Position numbers and translations under genes: made by a program
NCBI GenBank assembly: GCA_016806645.1
Contig: JACSYO010001999.1
Coordinates: forward strand, 2,508,501-2,572,500
Origin: Ophiodon elongatus
Lineage: Eukaryota; Chordata; Actinopteri; Perciformes; Hexagrammidae
Reading direction: 5' to 3'
Length of the DNA stretch: 64,000 nucleotides
Notes under the pieces: generated by a model
The model's database searches: none
What the model was told of the DNA's origin: nothing
What the model saw: the letters and a program-made list of their open reading frames with translations, nothing else
In this document: positions 58,881 through 64,000 of the stretch, one piece after another
How positions within the stretch are numbered: the stretch's first letter is position 1
Layout of the letters: each line of letters starts with the position of its first letter

Positions 58881-61689
58881 TATTTGTTTAATAGATCATT
58901 CTGCAAAGCATTTCTCTACATGGAGTGCTACATGTTTGTCGATCAATAAGGTTCCTCGGTTGTAATCGCGTTGAGGATCAGGGTCTTTACTTGGTGTGAA
59001 TGTGTGTCTTCGACGACAGTGGCACCTAGTGGAAAATGTCTTCTGTTTGTTGATCTTGTTCAGATGTTTAACTTTGTGTGTAATAAGGGCAAATAAGCAG
59101 CCTGCAATTGTAAAATCTAAAATCATCCGATAGTCGGAGACTCATGAGGCGAATGTGGATCGAAAAATGACCCTGACACAACCAGCAAAAAATTGTCTGA
59201 CACCAACTGAATTGTTTAGTTCTTTGGTTCTTTTTGTTTTTATTTATATTTGGTTGACATATTTTGCACTATTGTTCACTTTATAAATTGTAAGCAATTA
59301 CTTGAAGTTAAGATTGTATGTGCATCCAAAGTGTTGTATGTCTACTGAGTTCTGATTGTTCTGCAGTGTCGGTTGGACAATGTGCTGATTATGTTTTAAG
59401 GCAAAATTAAGGCCGATTTTTCCTTAAAAACACCATTACAATACACGTCACGATGTTTGTGAATACTGCAAAGCAGTTGACCTTTCATTAACGATACGAG
59501 CTATTGATCTCAGCTCTTTACATTTCGCCACAATATGCATTTACGGGCCATGCAAAATAATGGACGGTTAAGTCTAAACGCTGTTGTAACTAACTCGCAC
59601 ACTGCTAGAGAATGAGCAGTGTCTACACTTCGTGGTCAGATGATGTAATAGCCAGACGTCAATGACAATCATGAAAATCCGTGTCTGTGTTTGGTTACCG
59701 CTTCATCGACCTGGAGGATCCACAAAAGCAGTGGCCGTTATCGATGTATCAAGATCTGTGAAGGAGATTGAAAGAATGCCTTAGAGACCCAACGGACCGC
59801 CTCTGCTCCACTCGGCTCATCCGTAACCACAACAACACTCTCATGTTCCCTTGTTGCGTTTCTGACTGTATGAGACGCTTGGCCAAAGTGGATAAGGAGA
59901 CTAAAACTATTTTAATGTTTTACAAGAAGCCATATAATCCTGTGGGAGGGGGGGTGGGGGGGGGGACAGGTGTGAGAATGTGGGAGGTGGCCTCCGCCTC
60001 CTCTCCATATTGATGTTTTGTGAAACAAAATCTCTAATGTTGCAAGTCATGTGAATGATAACTTCCGTGTATCAGAATTGTACTTTGATTTTAGTCTGTC
60101 CAACTCTGCTGCGGTCATTAAAAGCAGGCTATTGTAACAAACGCAGGGTGATGGGGGGGGAAAGGATGGAGGAAAGGAAAAGGGTAGATGAACTCGGGAC
60201 GCTGTATTAATTAATTCAGGTTTAGGAATACAGGCTTGTGGGAAGCAGCATCATCCTAACCCCATTCATTTGCCTCTATGCTCAGCAGTCAACGCTTAAG
60301 CTGCTTATGTTCATCTTGTTTGTAGAAGATAACTTAAGACATAAACCTCAGGGGTGTACTGTCTTAGGGCCAAGAAAACTAACCTGTGTTAAAGTGTCAA
60401 CTTTTGGTGTGTTGTTTAAAAATATAGTGCGTTAACACGACCAAACTCCACGTGTTAAAGTCGTCTAACCACAAAACCTCAAATGGTATTTGCTCTAATG
60501 GCCTTCCATAAAACAAATGTTGAGGTAACTGTAAAAATGTGTTAACACGACCAAACTCTTTTTTTAACGTGCCTGGCAATGTCGAATTCGCTTTGTGGCG
60601 TCAATATTTGAACGTGTATAACTGGTGCACACAAGTTATGTATCGTGTACACAGAAAATGAAAGTAATTGTCAGACACACAGAAGATATTATGTTGTACA
60701 CACAATTTCTTAACTTGTCCGACCAAGTTATTAAAATAACTGAGTGTGCAAGAAAAGAATGAAGACGATAACATTTGTTTGTCTCTAATGCACAGATGTA
60801 AAAAACCACAGGCCTCTGTATTCAATCTTTAATGTATGCTGGTGTTTCTAAAAGGCCTCCATCACGGCCTTACGTACTTATACCCAATAGAGTTTAATGA
60901 ACAAAATCACACATTTTTTGTCCCTTAGGTTTACCTATTCAATGGGTAACAAACATTATGGCCTGCAGTGTGCTTGATCCTGTGATTCTAACCCTCGTTA
61001 TTGAAATGCCAAGGAGGCCAGCATCCCGAGTGTTCTCTGCAAGAACGTCGTCGTACCTCACCCTGTTTCCTATTTCTGCCCTAAAATACACCCCAACTTC
61101 CTGCTGTAGTTACGGTCGTGCCAGTGTACAGTGTGTGAGGGGGGGTGACAGATTATATACTACGTATATCCTTAAATACATATGATGCTGAATATCTCCT
61201 GGTGGGGGGTGTCAATATTTGAATGTGTATTGTCAATTTATGGTTTATTCCTTGTCTGAGTATGTGTGTCATAGCCTACGTAACGATGATTAATGTGTCC
61301 AGAGGTTACACCACGTCCGTTAACATTCTACCATTGAGGGCATCCAATGCCTTGTATAGGAATTTAGCCGACATCATTGATATCTACAAATAACGTAATG
61401 TTAAACTACTTTAATGGCAATAGTAGTGTGTACAGTTAAAGGCATCGATGGGCTACTTCTCCATTCACAGTCCCATCGCACTGTATAAAGAAAGACCAAA
61501 AGCCCCTATATTAAACAGCATGGAGGAAACGTTTCTGTTGTCTTTATCTGTGTTTGTCTGAATCTTGTGTTTTTCTTGCCCGATATTGTGGAGTCATTCA
61601 TAATCCCTCCCCCGACCACACCGATCCTTAAGAATACACGTTAGTATGACGATCACCGAGGAAGAGACAAACACCACCCGAGCTAATGT
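58881..61689. other. Intergenic DNA between convergent snph and sdcbp2
   Basis: No gene-like frame. It contains an 18-nt direct repeat GTTAACACGACCAAACTC at 60,431 and 60,541. Confidence 0.4.
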
Positions 61690-61703
61690 GAACAGAAAGA
61701 CTG

Positions 61704-61709
61704 TTTATT
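61704..61709 (-). terminator. Candidate polyadenylation signal of sdcbp2
   Basis: TTTATT on the plus strand reads AATAAA on the minus strand, at the far end of the putative 3' UTR. Confidence 0.45.
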
Positions 61710-63213
61710 TGCTTTACAATATTATCTTGGTTACATTCGTATATAAACTTTTTAATTTTCTTACAGAATGACAGATGTTTCTTTTTTCAGATTGCATACC
61801 TAGAAAATTAAAGGAATACATGCATCCAAACATGAACAGCATTAAAAGGAGCAACTTTATATAACAAGTAGAAATTCACAACTGTGAGCTGAGCTCAGTC
61901 TCATGTGCTCGGGGAGGAATATTACAGAGGGGACGTCCTCGGACGACGCTAAGCGGAGGAGAGCAACTTCACTGACTAAACCCAATTTAGTGGAATTGAA
62001 ATGCCTTCCATTTGAGCGCATGATTTTCAGCATCAAATTTTCCGCCGTTTCCTACAGTTAACCAAACGAGTTTGTTTTAATGAGCTCTCATTAACATGAG
62101 GCGCCACAAACGTAATAATCAAAAGATAAAAAAAAAAAAAAAGCTGTTGAACTTCACTGTTGAAATGGATACAGGAAAGACAACCTCTTTAAAAAAAAAA
62201 AAAGAAAAAGGTAGTGGAAAGTGCACTTAGTGGGTCCGCCCAGCACGGACCCCGTCCCAACAAACACCACAAACTAGTCCGAAGACCACGTCCAACAAAC
62301 GCCTTTCAACTGACCTCCAGCGAGCCATCGCATCAACGCGCCGTGCTCTTGCGGTTCGTGGTGTTTGAGGACAGGGCCGAGTCCCAGCTGCATGGAGCAG
62401 CAAACATCTGTCGCTGCCTCTTTTATTTATTTTTTTCCTCGCCCTACACTTTTCCCCTGGAATGTGCACAGTGTTCCCCAGTACCTACGAATACGACTCA
62501 TCGGAGCAACGCCACGACGTTTGCAGGAAACGTGGAGCGGAACCTCGCCGTCTCTTGGACAAGGCGGCGACGGCTACGTCGTGACCTCGCCCTTACACAC
62601 AAAAAAGAAAAAAAAGAACTCGACGTCAGAATCAACACTAATTTTATTTACCAATATATGGTATGAACTAAAAATTAAACACTTAAAACTTATTAGTTTT
62701 TACTGGCCAAGTAAAAATGACACTGGAGTCCAGAATCAAGTTTTGTCTTTTTCACAGGCGAGGCCCCGGGTGTTAGTTCAGATCAGATTGTTAGTGCCAC
62801 ACACATTAGGGGCCAAGTGCAGGGGACTGGGAGCACAGTAATCTACATGGTAGCGCTCTGATGACGGACCATTGGCTTTTACAGCATTTTGACAAGATGA
62901 AACGTCACGTGCCAATGATTTGTCTCCACGAAATGACGAGGAAGCTCTGGACTCATGATAGTGTGCATGGCTTAAAAAAAAAGAAAAACACTCCTTGATC
63001 TCAAATACAAAACAAAAAAAAGACATAACTACAAGGTTAATGTATAAAAAGTAATATTGTCAACAGAGATGAAGGAAATGTAGAAAAAGGTAAAGACTAT
63101 ACTCAACAACTGAAGAATAGAAAACAAAAAAAAGGCATTTAAAGATTATGTTAAAGATGAGAAATAGCGACGGCAATGATTGTGATGCAGGAGGTGGTCT
63201 GGTATGAAGACAG

Positions 63214-63260
63214 GAAGAGAGAGAGAGACAGAGAGAAAGCTAAGAGAGAGAGAGAGAGAT
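63214..63260. repeat. (GA)n microsatellite, interrupted
   Basis: Two GA runs, just beyond the sdcbp2 stop codon on the 3' UTR side. Confidence 0.85.
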
Positions 63261-63292
63261 CTCTGTGTTGGAGACATCCTGACGGTTGGTGT

Positions 63293-63347
63293 TCACACCT
63301 CTGGGACGGAGTGATCCATGGCTGACCGCAGGAGACCGGTCGACATC
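63293..63347 (-). CDS. sdcbp2: Syntenin-2, last coding exon (partial gene)
   Basis: On the minus strand an acceptor (CTTTCCTCAG) is followed by G and then codons for MSTGLLRSAMDHSVPEV and a TGA. The ending -MDHSVPEV is the hallmark C-terminus of the syntenin family (syntenin-1 ends in a closely similar MDHTIPEV, syntenin-2 in MDHSIPDA). The leading G would complete an Arg codon, matching the conserved KR just before this tail. Syntenins are tandem-PDZ adaptors that bind syndecan tails and phosphoinositides and act at the plasma membrane, endosomes and nucleus. SDCBP2 lies convergent to SNPH in human, which favours paralogue 2 over sdcbp. The upstream exons with both PDZ domains are beyond the window; I could not find the preceding exon between 63,348 and 64,000. 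Confidence 0.82.
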
Positions 63348-63567
63348 CTGAGGAAAGAAAAAAATGAATAAATCACATCCATAGTGAACTTGTATGTTTC
63401 CCCATATTTTTTGTGACTACAAAGGGACAACATTTTTTTGAAACTGGTCCAGTGTTTAGGGAGAGCGCTGCAGACAGCAACGGGTTGCAACGTAATCATG
63501 GCGGGCAATTCAACATCGTCAATGTGCGTTCACCAACGATGCTTATTTTTGCCAACGACAGGCTCAG

Positions 63568-63599
<32 letters not shown>
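63568..63599. repeat. (ATT)n microsatellite
   Basis: Ten to eleven units, in the sdcbp2 intron. Confidence 0.95.
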
Positions 63600-64000
63600 G
63601 TCTGATAACATCATGGAGATGTCTTCTTTTCCTTTGGCTTGATCCGGTCCGTTTGTTAACGCTCTCAGAGACGTCTACTTCTGGAATATTTCGCGCCGGA
63701 TTCACATTGTTGAAACCGGCTTACTATCCAGACGAGGCATGTGTCATTTTGAATATACATATCACATGTCAGATCTTTGAGAGAACGCTGAGCTGTGCTT
63801 CCTGTCGTCCAACGCAACAATCTCTGACAACACCTGCACTCCGCTCAACCAACTCTCGCCCACCGTTGTCTTGCGGCGACGAGTCACATGACATAATAAC
63901 AAAATAGAAAGAAAAAAAGGTTTCATTTCTATATCGGGTCCTTTCCATAATGTTGTCAGACACTTAGAACAACCGGATCCTGTCATTGTCAAAAGGAGCA

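Larger units (their letters stand above)
61690..63292 (-). other. sdcbp2: Probable sdcbp2 3' UTR
   Basis: Follows the TGA on the minus strand. A minus-strand AATAAA at 61,704-61,709, in AT-rich sequence, is a plausible polyadenylation signal about 1.6 kb downstream. It contains (GA)n at 63,214-63,260 and poly-A/T runs near 62,130 and 62,195. Plus-strand open frames of 150-158 codons here are antisense and not supported. Confidence 0.5.

Noticed and set aside
62214..62841. 150- and 158-codon plus-strand frames
   Set aside because: Antisense to the likely sdcbp2 3' UTR, with poly-Lys tracts from A runs and no family resemblance.
1..64000. CRISPR array or prokaryotic-type defence system
   Set aside because: Tandem repeats here are microsatellites or decayed minisatellites without regular unique spacers, and the DNA is vertebrate.

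Overview
This is AT-rich vertebrate nuclear DNA, most likely from a ray-finned (teleost) fish. Three things point there: genes with introns, many simple-sequence repeats, and a repeat content typical of fish (two tRNA-derived SINE families, CR1/L2-type LINEs, DIRS, Ty3/gypsy, hAT, PIF/Harbinger and fold-back MITEs). The species cannot be named from the sequence. No bacterial operon, CRISPR array or rRNA/tRNA gene is present.

Layout. (1) 1-36,180 is a gene desert in which I find no intact host gene. It holds decayed transposable elements: a SINE (125-410), a DIRS-type reverse transcriptase remnant (2,716-3,994, minus), two hAT-type elements (4,301-5,131 and 6,792-7,803, the second with an 8-bp target-site duplication), a SINE (8,371-8,635), two LINE remnants of different families facing apart (11,981-13,990 minus; 14,045-14,650 plus), a gypsy 5' LTR plus gag (16,810-18,090 minus), fold-back elements (15,812-16,053; 22,190-22,576; 22,980-24,005), a Harbinger transposase remnant (25,900-26,430 minus), a broken hAT transposase (26,790-28,770 plus), a MITE (28,928-29,129), another LINE (29,489-30,360 minus), and a SINE beside a second LTR (32,491-33,243). 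(2) 36,180-56,153 holds the main gene, syntaphilin (snph), on the plus strand. It starts in a CpG-rich first exon and has five introns; intron 1 is about 12.5 kb and full of microsatellites. (3) 56,154-61,690 is the 3' UTR and intergenic space, with more MITE copies. (4) 61,690-63,347 is the 3' end of a minus-strand gene, syntenin-2 (sdcbp2): its last coding exon and a long 3' UTR. The rest of that gene lies beyond the right edge.

The two host genes converge tail to tail, as SNPH and SDCBP2 do on human 20p13, which supports both assignments. Syntaphilin anchors axonal mitochondria to microtubules. Syntenin-2 is a tandem-PDZ adaptor. They are neighbours by synteny and not known partners.

The spliced snph model encodes 915 residues, against roughly 500 in mammals. 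The extra length comes from N-terminal exons, a tetrapeptide Ser-Leu-Pro-His/Asn repeat array, and a long acidic middle region. I found no clearly new biological system. The most interesting items are the repeat array inside the snph coding sequence, the fact that every internal snph exon is frame-neutral, and several self-complementary elements.
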